DNA of 64,000 bases from NCBI RefSeq assembly GCF_900143005.1, contig NZ_FRCS01000002.1:1-64000 (forward strand), written 5' to 3'. How positions within the stretch are numbered: the first letter of the stretch is position 1; each line of letters begins with the position of its first letter. Positions 41,849-51,107 of this stretch are shown piece by piece. The notes beneath the pieces are model-generated. The model made no database searches. It was not told where the DNA came from and saw only the letters and a list, made by a program, of their open reading frames with translations. Source of the stretch: Cryptosporangium aurantiacum. GTDB lineage: Bacteria > Actinomycetota > Actinomycetes > Mycobacteriales > Cryptosporangiaceae. The translations under genes and the position numbers were made by a program.

Positions 41849-42631
41849 GTGAGGCTGTACGACGTGCGCCGTCGTCGAGCTCCCATCTCCCGTACCAAGC
41901 TCTGGATCGGTGGGGTCGCGATCCTTGCCGCGACGGCCACGGCGGGCGTCGCCGCGGCAGGAATGGCGGCGGACGGCTCGGCCGGGGACAGCGCCGCGAT
42001 CCAGGCCGCGGAGACGTTCGAGCCCCCCGCGGATCCGACGCCGTCGGCCGAGCCCTCGACGTCCGCGCCCGCGCCGCCGACAGCGACCGCCCGGCCCCGC
42101 TTACCCGGCGGCGCCCCACAGGCGGCCGGCGGTCAGCAGCCCAGCCCGAAGCCGAGCAGCGCCTCGCCGTCGCCGCGCCGGAAGACGAGCGCGCCGAGCA
42201 GCGGAACCGGCGACGCCGAGCAGCAGGTCCTGGCCCGGATCAACGCCGCCCGCGCCGACGCGGGGCTCGGGCCGGTGACGATGAGCGCACCGCTGGTGGC
42301 CGCCGCCCACGCGCACAACCTCGAGATGGCAGGCGGGTGCGGGCTCTCGCACCAGTGCGGCGGGGAGGCCGGGCTCGGCGACCGGATCAGCGCGCAGGGT
42401 ACGAGCTGGTCGAGGGTGGCCGAGAACGTCGGCACCGGCGGTCCGGTCGACAACTCCGAGAGCGCCCAGGCGGACATGGCGGTCGGGTTGACCAACAGCA
42501 TGCTGGCCGAGGTCCCGCCGGACGACGGCCACCGGAAGAACATCTTGAATCCCGAGTTGTCCCGAATCGGCATCGACGTGATCCGCGAAGCCGACGGCAC
42601 CGTGTGGCTCACCCACGACTTCGCGAACTGA
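41849..42631 (+). CDS. CAP/SCP-domain exported protein
   Basis: 260 residues. Positively charged N-terminus, one membrane/signal helix (KLWIGGVAILAATATAGVAAAG), a long Pro/Ser/Thr/Ala-rich linker (about 55-120), then a CAP domain: QQVLARINAARADAGLGPV, AAAHAHNLEMAGGCGLSHQ and DGHRKNILNPELSRIGIDV. CAP domains of bacteria are extracellular, with uncertain function. The GTG at 41849 is used; a GTG five codons later (RRRRAPISRTK) is better spaced from GAGG and may be the true start. Confidence 0.88.
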   Translation: MRLYDVRRRRAPISRTKLWIGGVAILAATATAGVAAAGMAADGSAGDSAAIQAAETFEPPADPTPSAEPSTSAPAPPTATARPRLPGGAPQAAGGQQPSPKPSSASPSPRRKTSAPSSGTGDAEQQVLARINAARADAGLGPVTMSAPLVAAAHAHNLEMAGGCGLSHQCGGEAGLGDRISAQGTSWSRVAENVGTGGPVDNSESAQADMAVGLTNSMLAEVPPDDGHRKNILNPELSRIGIDVIREADGTVWLTHDFAN

Positions 42632-42716
42632 ACCTGTCTGGTGCGCGACATGTGCTCATAGAACCCCCGGTCCCGGGGAAGGTTGCTCGCGACAACCACA
42701 CGAAGGGACGTCGGTC

Positions 42717-43508
42717 ATGGGGTTCGCACGTCGCTGGTCCTGGGTGGCCGTTCTGGCCATCGGGCTGGCGCTCTTCTACGCCGTTCGCAGGGCCACTCTC
42801 GACACCGGTAACCCGAACCTGATCCCGTCCCTGATCCTGCTCGGCGCCGCGGTCGTCCCGATGACGTTCGTCGCGTTCCTGGCCGGCCGGCGGATCGTCT
42901 ACGCCGTCACCGGGGGCACGCTCGCGCTGACCGCACTGATCGGCGGCGTCATCGGTGTCGTCACGGCCGGGGTGCTGGAGTACGACACGCTGCACGACCT
43001 CGGCGTGCTCCCGATGGTCGCGGTGGGTCTGATCGAGGAGAGCGCGAAGCTCCTGGTGCCGCTCCTGCTGGTGTTCCTGCTGAAGCCGCGGCGACCCGCG
43101 GACGGGCTGCTGATCGGCGTCGCGTCCGGTGCGGGGTTCGCGACGCTGGAGACGATGGGGTACGCGTTCGTCGAGCTGATCCGCAGCAACGGCAACATCG
43201 GCGCGGTGGACGACGTCCTGTTCCTGCGCGGCGTGCTGAGCCCGGCCGCGCACATGGCGTGGACCGGCCTGACCGCCGCCGCACTCTGGTACGCCGCCGA
43301 GCACCGCTGGCACGCGGCTGCCCTCGCGCGGTTCGCCGGGGTGTTCGCGGTGGCGGTCGGACTGCACGCGACCTGGGATTCGATCGGCAGCACGGTCGGC
43401 TACGCGGTGCTGGCGCTCGTGAGCCTCGGGCTGCTGGCCGCGACCACCCACCGGGCGTCGGTGGCGTCCCGGCCCGCGTTCCGCCTCCGCGCGCATCCCG
43501 CGGTGTAA
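42717..43508 (+). CDS. prsW: PrsW family glutamic-type intramembrane protease
   Basis: 263 residues, about eight membrane segments. The family motifs are present in order: EEsaK in GLIEESAKLLVPLL, the FATLETMGYA helix, RGVLSPAAHMAWTG and GLHATWDS. PrsW proteases cut anti-sigma factors or other membrane proteins. Two membrane-anchored sigma partners are encoded in this window (15360 and 48329), but linkage to them is only conjecture. Confidence 0.9.
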   Translation: MGFARRWSWVAVLAIGLALFYAVRRATLDTGNPNLIPSLILLGAAVVPMTFVAFLAGRRIVYAVTGGTLALTALIGGVIGVVTAGVLEYDTLHDLGVLPMVAVGLIEESAKLLVPLLLVFLLKPRRPADGLLIGVASGAGFATLETMGYAFVELIRSNGNIGAVDDVLFLRGVLSPAAHMAWTGLTAAALWYAAEHRWHAAALARFAGVFAVAVGLHATWDSIGSTVGYAVLALVSLGLLAATTHRASVASRPAFRLRAHPAV

Positions 43509-43653
43509 CCCAGCCGGGCGGCGGCGGGTCGTCGACCCGTCCGCGGGTCCCGTGGTCGGAATTCGGGCAATCGCCCGGTCGATCGACGTATAGGTCACCG
43601 GTTCCCCGGGCACCGCCGGGGGAGCACCCGCGGTCGTCGAGGAGGTAGCACTG

Positions 43654-44466
43654 ATGACGACAGCCCCCAGCGGTACTCCGTTCGCGGTGGTGACCGGCGC
43701 ATCGAGCGGGATCGGCTACGAGCTGGCCCGGCAATTCGCGGCACACGGGTTCGACCTGCTGATCGCCGCCGAGGACGAGGACATCACCGTCGCAGCGATC
43801 GACCTGCGGCGGGATGCCCACCACAGGGTCGAGGCGGTCCAGGTCGACCTCGCCACGTCGGCCGGCGTCGAGCAGCTGTACCGGGCGATCGAGGCGGTCG
43901 GACGGCCGGTGGACGCCATCGCGCTGAACGCCGGACGCGGCGCGGGCGGTGACTTCGCCAGGGAGACCGACCTCCAGGACGAACTAGAGGTCATCGACGT
44001 CAACGTCCGCTCGACCGTGCACCTGGCCAAGCGGGTTCTGCCCGACATGGTCCGGCGGAACGCGGGACGGGTTCTGTTCACGTCGTCGATCGCGTCGACG
44101 ATGCCGGGCACCTACCAGGCCGTCTACAACGCCTCGAAGTCGTTCGTGCAGTCGTTCGCCGAGGCGCTGCAGGCCGAGCTGAACGACAGCGGTGTGACCG
44201 TCACGTCGCTGATGCCCGGCCCCACCGACACGAAGTTCTTCGAACGCGCCGACATGCAGGACACCAGGGTCGGTGCCAGCGACAGCAAGGACGACCCGGC
44301 CGACGTCGCGCGGCAGGGGTTCGAGGCGCTGATGAAGGGCGAGCCGCGCGTCGTCGCGGCGTCGTTCTCCACCAAGGCGCAGGAGGCGGCGGCGAAGCTG
44401 ATGCCGGACCGTCTCAAGGCCGAGATGCACCGGCGGATGGCCGAGCCCGGCTCCGCGGACGACTGA
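43654..44466 (+). CDS. SDR family oxidoreductase
   Basis: 270 residues. Cofactor motif VVTGASSGIGYELARQFA, NAG motif ALNAGRGAGG, catalytic Ser in VLFTSSIASTMPG and YxxxK in YNASKSFVQSF. Strong GAGGAGG ribosome site. The C-terminal part (GFEALMKGEPRVVAASFSTKAQEAAAKLMPD in order) is typical of the DltE-like/short-chain group in actinobacteria. Ends at a clear bidirectional terminator. Substrate unknown. Confidence 0.92.
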   Translation: MTTAPSGTPFAVVTGASSGIGYELARQFAAHGFDLLIAAEDEDITVAAIDLRRDAHHRVEAVQVDLATSAGVEQLYRAIEAVGRPVDAIALNAGRGAGGDFARETDLQDELEVIDVNVRSTVHLAKRVLPDMVRRNAGRVLFTSSIASTMPGTYQAVYNASKSFVQSFAEALQAELNDSGVTVTSLMPGPTDTKFFERADMQDTRVGASDSKDDPADVARQGFEALMKGEPRVVAASFSTKAQEAAAKLMPDRLKAEMHRRMAEPGSADD

Positions 44467-44473
44467 AGCGACG

Positions 44474-44496
44474 GCCCGGCCCCGGTGGGGCCGGGC
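44474..44496. terminator. Bidirectional terminator hairpin
   Basis: GCCCGGCCCC and GGGGCCGGGC form a 10-base perfect GC stem with a 3-base loop between the convergent SDR and alcohol dehydrogenase genes. Confidence 0.8.
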
Positions 44497-44519
44497 TCGT
44501 CCGCTCAGGGGCCATCCGC

Positions 44520-45704
44520 TCAGGGCTTGAGGACGACCTTCACGCAGCCGTCCTTCTTCTCCTTGAACATCTCGTAGGCCTGCGGCGCCTGCTCCAGCGG
44601 AAGCGCGTGCGTGCGCAGGTCCTCGGTGCCCAGCGGGTCGCCGTCGCCGGTCAGCGCGGGCATGATCTCGTCGATCCAGCGCTTGACGTGCGCCTGCCCC
44701 ATCCGGAGCGTCACGCCCTTGTCGAACAGGTCCATCATCGGGAACGGGTCGGCCTGGCCGCCGTAGACGCCGATGATCGAGACGGTCCCGGCGCGCCGGA
44801 CGCTCGCGAACGCGGTTCGCAGCGCCGCCATCCGGTCCACGCCGATCTTGTCGATCGCGACCTTCGCGAGCGCGTCCGGGAGTTTGCCCGCCGCCCTCTG
44901 CGCGAACTCCTGGAACGGTGTCCCGTGTGCCTCCATGCCGACCGCCTCGATGACGCCGTCCGCCCCGCGTCCGTCGGTGAGGTCGGCGATCGCGCCAGGC
45001 ACGTCGTCGCAGTCGCGGGTGTCGATCACCTCGATGCCGTGGCGGCGGGCCATCTCCAGGCGCTCCGGGACGCTGTCGACCGCGATCACCTGCTCCGCCC
45101 CGAGGTACCGCGCCACTCGAGACGACATCTGCCCGATCGGCCCGAGCCCGATGACCGCGACCGTGTCGCCGGGTGCCGTGTCGGCGTACCGCACCGCCTG
45201 CCAGGACGTCGTCAGCACGTCGGAGAGGTAGAGGAACCGCTCGTCGGGGTGCTCCTCGGGCACCTTGATCGGCCCGAACTGGGCCTGCGGCACCCGGAGG
45301 AGCTCGGCCTGCGCGCCGGGCACCTGCCCGTAGAGCTTGGTGTAGCCGAACAGCGAGGCGCCCTTACCCTGCTCGGTGTTCTGCGTGGTCTCGCACTGGG
45401 CGTAGTAGCCGCGGCTACACATCCAGCAGTGGCCGCAGGAGATGTTGAACGGGATCACGACCCGGTCGCCGGCCTTGATGTGGGTGACCTCGGGCCCCAC
45501 TTCTTCGACGATGCCCATCGGCTCGTGTCCGAGGATGTCGCCGGCGTCGATGAACATCCCCAGGACGTCATAGAGGTGCAGGTCGGAGCCGCAGATCGCG
45601 GTGGACGTCATCCGGACGATCGCGTCCGTCGGCTCCCGGATCTCCGGGTCCGGGACCGTCTCCACCGATACCTTCTCGGTCCCCTGCCAGGTCAATGCGC
45701 GCAT
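44520..45704 (-). CDS. Zinc-dependent alcohol dehydrogenase (FDH-like)
   Basis: 394 residues, medium-chain dehydrogenase. Catalytic zinc ligands in TAICGSDLHLY and GHEPMGIVEEVG; structural zinc cysteines in CGHCWMCSRGYYAQC; Rossmann motif VIGLGPIGQMSSRVA. The long insertion (QNTEQGKGASLFGYTKLYGQVPG) is typical of the glutathione-independent formaldehyde dehydrogenase-like group. RBS GGAAGGGG before the ATG at 45704. Substrate could be aldehydes or polyols. Confidence 0.92.
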   Translation of the reverse strand: MRALTWQGTEKVSVETVPDPEIREPTDAIVRMTSTAICGSDLHLYDVLGMFIDAGDILGHEPMGIVEEVGPEVTHIKAGDRVVIPFNISCGHCWMCSRGYYAQCETTQNTEQGKGASLFGYTKLYGQVPGAQAELLRVPQAQFGPIKVPEEHPDERFLYLSDVLTTSWQAVRYADTAPGDTVAVIGLGPIGQMSSRVARYLGAEQVIAVDSVPERLEMARRHGIEVIDTRDCDDVPGAIADLTDGRGADGVIEAVGMEAHGTPFQEFAQRAAGKLPDALAKVAIDKIGVDRMAALRTAFASVRRAGTVSIIGVYGGQADPFPMMDLFDKGVTLRMGQAHVKRWIDEIMPALTGDGDPLGTEDLRTHALPLEQAPQAYEMFKEKKDGCVKVVLKP

Positions 45705-45873
45705 TGCTGCCCCTTCCGCGGTGCCGTCGTATCGTCGGACCCGGACGGTGGTGCCCGGAACGGTGCCGCTTATGCCCGCGCGCTCTGGCCGAGCAGAAGC
45801 CGTTGGGTGCTCAGCAGGCCCGGTCGGATGCCGATCAGGGTGAAACGGGATCCGGCTCGCGGAGGAGAGCGGC

Positions 45874-47757
45874 ATGCAGCGTCATGCGTTGCTCAGGGCC
45901 GCACTCACCGACCGCGGGCTGCTCGCCCTCGGGTGCGGGTATCTGCTGGTCTCCGCGTGGCTGCTCTTCGGCACCACCCCGGAGCCGGGCCGCACGACCG
46001 TGTTCTGGGCCGTGCAGTTCCCCGGTGACCTGCTGTTCTTCGTCAGCGCGCTGTACCTCACCCGGCACTTCCGCGGCGATCGGCGTCCGCATCGGTTCTG
46101 GCGCCTGTTCACGCTGGCCGCGGCCGCGTTCATGACCGCCGACCTCCTCCGCACGGTGGAGGGCCTGCTCGGCCTGGAGACGACCGAGCCGGGGCCGGTC
46201 CAGCTCACGTGTTTTGCGATCGGCCAGACCGCGATCGTCGTGGCGCTGGCCGGCTTCCCGATGCTGATCGGCGCGGGCGCCGCCCGGCACCGGTTCCTGC
46301 TCGACGCCGCGATCGTGTTCGCCGGTGCCGGTGCGATCGTCTGGTTCCTCGTCACCGACCCGCGGGCGGCGTCCGCGAGCAGCAGCGGCGTGGTCAGCGG
46401 CCTGGTGATCGGCGCGGGCGTCATGCTGGTCGGGTTTCTCTCGGTCAAGCTGGTGCTCAGCGGCCACAGTCCGGTCGCGCGTCCGGCCGCGGTCACGATG
46501 ATCACCGCGGGCATCGTGCAGGTCGCGCAGACCGCGGTGCTGCCGATCTACGCGGTGCCGCTGAGCGACGGCGCCTCGCTCGCCGTCCAGCTGCTGCCGA
46601 CCGTGCTGATCGCCGCCGGACCGCGGATGGAGGTACTGCGCGTCCGCCTCGACCCGACGTCCCGGCCGGGCCTCCGGCGCCGCCCGTACAGCCTGCTGCC
46701 GTACGCGGTCGTCGGCATCGTCCAGCTGCTGCTGTTCACCGCGCTTCTGGTCGACCCGGAACTCAACCTACGGTTCCACGGGATGCTGGTCGCGATGGCG
46801 CTGACCACCGCGCTGGTCGTCGTCCGCCAGCTGTTGTCGGTCAGCGAGAACGCACGGCTGATCGACGAGCTCGACCGGAGCCTGCTGGAGCAGCGCGCGC
46901 AGAAGGAGTGGTTCAGCTCGCTGGTGGCTCACTCGTCGGACCTGACGCTCGTGCTCGACGAGCAGAACGTCATCACGTACGCCTCTCCGGCGGCCGAACG
47001 GGTCCTCGGCCTGCGTCCGGAGCAGCTCGTCGGCGTGCGCCTCCGCGATCAAATGCACGTCGACGACCTGGAGCGACTCGGCCAGGGGTGGGCGACCCTG
47101 CAGGAGACGCCGGGGAAGGAGTGGACCGTCCAGGTCCGCCTGAAAACCGCAGAGCGGGGCTGGCGCTGGCTGGAGACCGTCAACACGAACCTGCTCGACG
47201 TCCCCTCGATCCGCGGCATCGTCTCGAACTGCCGGGACGTCACCGAAGCCCGCGAGCTGCAGGACCAGCTCCGCTACCAGGCCGAACACGACGTGCTGAC
47301 CCAGCTGGCGAACCGGCGGCTGTTCACCGAACGGCTCGCCGGGGCCGGTGACCGCGTGGCGCTGCTCGCGATCGACCTGGACGGGTTCAAGCCGATCAAC
47401 GACACGCACGGCCACCACGTCGGGGACGCGGTGCTGATCGCGGTGGCCGAGCGGATCCGGCGCTGCGTCCGCCCGACCGACACCGCCGCCCGGCTGGGCG
47501 GGGACGAGTTCGCGGTGCTGATGCCCGGCGCGACGCTCGACGCCGCCCAGCGGCTCGCCGCCCGGATCCGCGGTGTGCTCGCCGACCCGATCGCGATCGG
47601 GTCGCTGCTGCTCACCATCGGCGCCAGCATCGGCGCCGCCGCGGGTAGCGCCGCTGATCCGGAGGCGCTGCTCCGCCGGGCCGACGCCGAGATGTACGCG
47701 GTGAAGCGGAATTCTGATGCAACACGGTCGCGGATGCCGGCGACGGACGGGGTGTGA
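45874..47757 (+). CDS. Membrane PAS-GGDEF diguanylate cyclase
   Basis: 627 residues. About eight to ten N-terminal membrane helices (residues 15-320), a PAS domain (about 345-460: LTLVLDEQNVITYASPAAERVLG), then a GGDEF domain with intact active site RLGGDEFAVLMPG. It should make cyclic di-GMP. No EAL domain. GGAGGAGAG precedes the ATG. Its end overlaps the next gene, an ECF sigma factor, by 4 bases, which could link c-di-GMP signalling with that sigma factor's expression. Confidence 0.92.
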   Translation: MQRHALLRAALTDRGLLALGCGYLLVSAWLLFGTTPEPGRTTVFWAVQFPGDLLFFVSALYLTRHFRGDRRPHRFWRLFTLAAAAFMTADLLRTVEGLLGLETTEPGPVQLTCFAIGQTAIVVALAGFPMLIGAGAARHRFLLDAAIVFAGAGAIVWFLVTDPRAASASSSGVVSGLVIGAGVMLVGFLSVKLVLSGHSPVARPAAVTMITAGIVQVAQTAVLPIYAVPLSDGASLAVQLLPTVLIAAGPRMEVLRVRLDPTSRPGLRRRPYSLLPYAVVGIVQLLLFTALLVDPELNLRFHGMLVAMALTTALVVVRQLLSVSENARLIDELDRSLLEQRAQKEWFSSLVAHSSDLTLVLDEQNVITYASPAAERVLGLRPEQLVGVRLRDQMHVDDLERLGQGWATLQETPGKEWTVQVRLKTAERGWRWLETVNTNLLDVPSIRGIVSNCRDVTEARELQDQLRYQAEHDVLTQLANRRLFTERLAGAGDRVALLAIDLDGFKPINDTHGHHVGDAVLIAVAERIRRCVRPTDTAARLGGDEFAVLMPGATLDAAQRLAARIRGVLADPIAIGSLLLTIGASIGAAAGSAADPEALLRRADAEMYAVKRNSDATRSRMPATDGV

Positions 47758-48332
47758 CGATCTCCGACGTACGGACCGACCGCCAGTTATGGGCGGACGC
47801 GGCGCAGCGGGACGGTGAGGCCTTCGGGGCGCTGTTCCGGCGTCACTCGCGGGCGGTGTACAACCACTGCTTCCGGCTCACCGGATCGTGGACGGTGGCG
47901 GAGGACGCGACCTCGGTCACGTTCCTCACGGCCTGGCGGCGCCGTGAGGAGGTCCGGCTCGCCCGCGACTCGGCGCTGCCCTGGCTCCTGGCGGTCGCCA
48001 CCAACGTCAGCCAGCACCAGCAGCGCTCACTCCGTCGGCGGCTGGCGCTGGTCGGGCGGTTGTCGGCTGATCCACCCGAGGTCGACCACGCGGACGACGT
48101 CGCCGCGCGCCTCGACGACGAGCGTCGGATGGCCGAGGTGCTCCGGGTCGTCGGCCGGTTACCGCGGGCCGAGCGCGAAGCGCTGGCCCTCTGTCTCTGG
48201 TCCGGCGTCTCCTACGCGGACGCAGCCCTCGCGCTCGGCCTCGCGGAGAGCAGCGTCCGGGCCAGGGTGAGCCGCGCCCGCGCCCGACTCGCCGCCGAGC
48301 TGCCCAGCCCAACACTCGAGGAGCACCAATGA
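47754..48332 (+). CDS. ECF sigma factor (SigE-type)
   Basis: 192 residues, GTG start. Region 2: FGALFRRHSRAVYNHCFRLTGSWTVAEDATSVTFLTAWRRR in order; region 4: LPRAEREALALCLWSGVSYADAALALGLAESSVRARVSRARARL in order. Two TTA codons (codon 12 and one in GRLPRAE). Overlaps both the GGDEF gene and the next gene, forming a tightly coupled three-gene unit. Confidence 0.9.
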   Translation: MTISDVRTDRQLWADAAQRDGEAFGALFRRHSRAVYNHCFRLTGSWTVAEDATSVTFLTAWRRREEVRLARDSALPWLLAVATNVSQHQQRSLRRRLALVGRLSADPPEVDHADDVAARLDDERRMAEVLRVVGRLPRAEREALALCLWSGVSYADAALALGLAESSVRARVSRARARLAAELPSPTLEEHQ

Positions 48333-49240
48333 CTCTCCAGCTTCCTCCGGAGCGGGACCTGCCGCCCCACCGGGCGCGCGACATCGAGGCCGCGCTGGTC
48401 GACCAGATCGTCAACGGGCCGCGGACCGCCCGGCGACGCTGGCTGGTGCCTGCCGCCGCGGCGGCGGCCGTCGTGGTGACGCTCGGCACCGTGGTCGGTG
48501 TCCTCCGAAGCACCGACCGGGACGAGGTGACGCCGGTCGCGTCCGACCCGCCGAGCGCGTCGGTGACGCCGAGCGCCCAGGCGTCGCCGACGCCCTCGGT
48601 GGAGCAGCCGACCGGTCAGATGGAGTCGATCGTGCCGGGGTGCGTGGACTCGTACGCCTACGGCGGCCCGCCCGAGGACCGGGCACGGACGAAGGGCGCG
48701 CGGCTCTACAACCTGCTCGGGACGCCGTCCGACGGCGTCGCGCTGATCTACGCCGACTCGATGTACATCTACTGCCGGATCGGCGGCGACGTGATGGCGT
48801 ACAACGCCGGCGGCGGTGGCGTGGGGTCGCTGCACTGGCTCCCGGGCGCCTACCGGGTCGACTACCACGAGCAGAGCACCATGATCGCGGACGGGATCGC
48901 CACGACGACCGTGTTGGTCGGCGGGCGGGCGACCGACGAGGTCGCGCGGGTGACCGTGCAGGTGGCGGACGACGTCAGCGAGGCTCAGCTGCAGAACGGG
49001 ACCTTCCTCGCGACCGCAGAGACGAGCGCTGCGGCCGAGGAGACGAGCGCGCCGGGCGAGGAAGCAGGCGTGCCGCGCACGAAGCCGACGAAGGTCACGG
49101 TGCGGGCCTACGACGCCGACGGGAGACAGCTGACGACCAGCTCGGCGAAGTGCATGAAGACACCGGACGGCGAGCTGATCGACAACGACGACTTCAAGGG
49201 CGGACTCACCGACTGCATCCCGGCGGTGGCCTGGCCGTAA
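48329..49240 (+). CDS. Membrane-anchored protein downstream of ECF sigma, CU044_5270-type
   Basis: 303 residues. A cytoplasmic N-terminal 40 residues is followed by one membrane helix (RRWLVPAAAAAAVVVTLGTVVGVL), a Ser/Pro/Thr linker and an extracytoplasmic domain of no recognised family. Position (ATGA overlap with the sigma gene) and topology suggest an anti-sigma or accessory factor, but no zinc-type anti-sigma motif is present. The cysteines in VPGCVDSY, YCRIGG, KCMKT and TDCIPA could form disulfides outside the cell. Confidence 0.75.
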   Translation: MTLQLPPERDLPPHRARDIEAALVDQIVNGPRTARRRWLVPAAAAAAVVVTLGTVVGVLRSTDRDEVTPVASDPPSASVTPSAQASPTPSVEQPTGQMESIVPGCVDSYAYGGPPEDRARTKGARLYNLLGTPSDGVALIYADSMYIYCRIGGDVMAYNAGGGGVGSLHWLPGAYRVDYHEQSTMIADGIATTTVLVGGRATDEVARVTVQVADDVSEAQLQNGTFLATAETSAAAEETSAPGEEAGVPRTKPTKVTVRAYDADGRQLTTSSAKCMKTPDGELIDNDDFKGGLTDCIPAVAWP

Positions 49241-49245
49241 AGGCG

Positions 49246-49275
49246 CGGCCCGCCACCCTCGCGGGTGGCGGGCCG
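49246..49275. terminator. Bidirectional terminator hairpin
   Basis: A 13-base perfect stem (CGGCCCGCCACCC with GGGTGGCGGGCCG) and a 4-base loop between the convergent sigma operon and the ABC-2 exporter operon. Confidence 0.85.
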
Positions 49276-49288
49276 TCGTGTGCCTGGT

Positions 49289-50041
49289 TCAGGACGCGTT
49301 GCGGTTGACTGCTCGGACGCCGACCCAGAGGCCGAAGACGCCGGTCACGACCGACGCGACCAGTCCGGCCGCGACCGTGCCCGACCAGACCTCGCCGGCG
49401 AACAGCACGCGCTCGGCGTCGACCAGATAGGTCAGCGGGTTCACGTGCGAGAGCGCTTTGAGCCAGCCCGGGCCGTTGTCGATCGGGAGCAGGATGCCCG
49501 CGATCAGCAGCAGCGGGAAGAGCAGCGTCTGCTGCACCGTCCAGAAGATCCACTCTTGGCCCTCGCTGACCAGCGCCAACGCGTAGGAGAGCGCACCGAG
49601 CCCGACGCAGAACACCGACAGGATCAACAACCCGACCACGACCCCGACCGGGTGCAGCCGGAAGCCGAACGGAATCGTCGCCAGGATCAGGATCACGGTC
49701 TGCGCGAGCATCGGGACGATCTCCTTGAGCGCCCGCCCGATCAGCAGCGACGACCGGCTCAACGGCGAGACCAGCATCCGCTCGTGCGACCCGGTCTGCA
49801 TCTCCAGCTGCAGATTCGACCCGGTGATCGACGTCCCGAACAGGCACGACATCACGACGATGCCGGGCACGAACCACTGCAGCGGCGAACCTCCGCCGAC
49901 GGCGTCCGGCAGCAGCGGCGCGAACAGCGCCAGGAAGAACACCGGCTGGACCATCGTGAAGATCAGCGAGAACGGGTTGCGTAGCTGCGGACGCAGCTCG
50001 CGGCTGAAGACCACGGTGGTGTCCCGGACGAGGGTGCTCAT
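49289..50041 (-). CDS. ABC-2 type exporter permease (DrrB-like)
   Basis: 250 residues, about six helices. Opening VRDTTVVFSRELRPQLRNPFSLIFTMVQPVFFLALFAPLL is the usual ABC-2 permease N-terminus, followed by SHERMLVSPLSRSSLLIGRALKEI. Coupled to the ATPase gene by ATGA. Exporter of a drug or lipid-like compound; the substrate is not inferable. Confidence 0.9.
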   Translation of the reverse strand: MSTLVRDTTVVFSRELRPQLRNPFSLIFTMVQPVFFLALFAPLLPDAVGGGSPLQWFVPGIVVMSCLFGTSITGSNLQLEMQTGSHERMLVSPLSRSSLLIGRALKEIVPMLAQTVILILATIPFGFRLHPVGVVVGLLILSVFCVGLGALSYALALVSEGQEWIFWTVQQTLLFPLLLIAGILLPIDNGPGWLKALSHVNPLTYLVDAERVLFAGEVWSGTVAAGLVASVVTGVFGLWVGVRAVNRNAS

Positions 50042-51045
50042 GCCACGACCTCCTGCTCGGTGCTGGTGGTGTCGGTGGTGACGGTGCCCTCGCGCAGGCT
50101 CCGTCCGGTCAGTTCGAGGAAGACGTCGTCGAGCGTCGGCCGCTTGACCTCGACGCTGATCACGGTCGCGTCGGCCTCGTCCAGGCAGCGGAGCAGCTTC
50201 GGCACCAGGTGGGTGCCCTCCGGAACCCGGATCGTGAGCTCCGCGCCCTGCCGCTCGATCCGGGCGCCGGCGATCAGGTTCACGCACCGCTCGACGCCTC
50301 GCGTCGCGGAGGCCTCGGTGTCGAACGCGAGCGCGATCCGGTCACCCACGTGCTCGGACTTCAGCCGCTCCGGGCTGTCGTCGGCGATCAGCAGCCCGTG
50401 GTCGATGACCACGATCCGCTCCGCGAGCTGGTCGGCTTCCTCCAGGTAGTGCGTGGTCAGGACGATCGTCGTGCCGTGCTCGTCGTGCAGCCGCCGGATG
50501 TGCTCCTGCAGGTTCACCCGGTTCTGCGGGTCGAGGCCGGTGGACGGCTCGTCGAGGAAGAGCAGCGGCGGCGTGTGGATCAGGCCCATCGCGATGTCGA
50601 GCCGGCGCCGCTGTCCGCCGGAGAGCGAGGAGACGATCCGGTCGGCGACCGCCTCCAGCCCGAGCGACTCGATCAACTCGTTCGCGCGACGCCGCGCAGC
50701 GGCCCGGTCGAGTCCGTAGGAGCGGCCCTGGCTGATCAGCTCGTCCCGGCCGCGCTGGCTGTGCCCGGCGCCGTTGCCCTGGCCGATGTAACCGATCCGC
50801 TTCCGCACTTCCCGCTGGTCGCGCGCAACGTCGAAGCCCGCGACCGATGCGGTGCCCGAAGTCGGGCTGAGCAGCGTCGTGAGCATCCGGAGCGTGGTCG
50901 ACTTGCCGGCCCCGTTCGGGCCGAGCAGCGCGACGAGCTCGCCGGGGCGAACCTCGAGGTTCAGTCCGCGGACCGCTTCCACCGTCTTCTTCTTGACCAC
51001 GAAATTCCTGGTCAGATCGCTGGTGTGGATCATCGTCGTCGTCAT
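50038..51045 (-). CDS. ABC-2 type exporter ATP-binding protein (DrrA-like)
   Basis: 335 residues. Walker A GPNGAGKSTTLRM, signature LSGGQRRRLDIAMGL, Walker B LLFLDEPSTGLDPQN, H-loop TTHYLEEADQLAE; the DrrA-type C-terminal block VKRPTLDDVFLELTGRS is present. Divergent from a WYL regulator whose start is 62 bases away, so the exporter is probably controlled by it. Confidence 0.93.
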   Translation of the reverse strand: MTTTMIHTSDLTRNFVVKKKTVEAVRGLNLEVRPGELVALLGPNGAGKSTTLRMLTTLLSPTSGTASVAGFDVARDQREVRKRIGYIGQGNGAGHSQRGRDELISQGRSYGLDRAAARRRANELIESLGLEAVADRIVSSLSGGQRRRLDIAMGLIHTPPLLFLDEPSTGLDPQNRVNLQEHIRRLHDEHGTTIVLTTHYLEEADQLAERIVVIDHGLLIADDSPERLKSEHVGDRIALAFDTEASATRGVERCVNLIAGARIERQGAELTIRVPEGTHLVPKLLRCLDEADATVISVEVKRPTLDDVFLELTGRSLREGTVTTDTTSTEQEVVA

Positions 51046-51086
51046 GAGATCTACGGTAGAAATGATTCCGGCCAGTTTCTGACCTC

Positions 51087-51106
51087 AATTCGAGGAATCT
51101 TGAATT
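51087..51106. promoter_or_regulatory. Inverted repeat in exporter/WYL divergent promoter
   Basis: AATTC (51087-51091) and GAATT (51102-51106) separated by 10 bases, in an AT-richer 62-base gap between divergent starts. Candidate operator for the WYL protein; the spacing is about one and a half helical turns centre to centre. Confidence 0.35.
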
Positions 51107-51107
51107 C

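Noticed and set aside
43509-43653. Hairpins GGGC-AATC-GCCC and CCCCGGG-type repeats between prsW and the SDR gene
   Set aside because: Short GC stems without a convincing terminator or operator context; common by chance in DNA this GC-rich.
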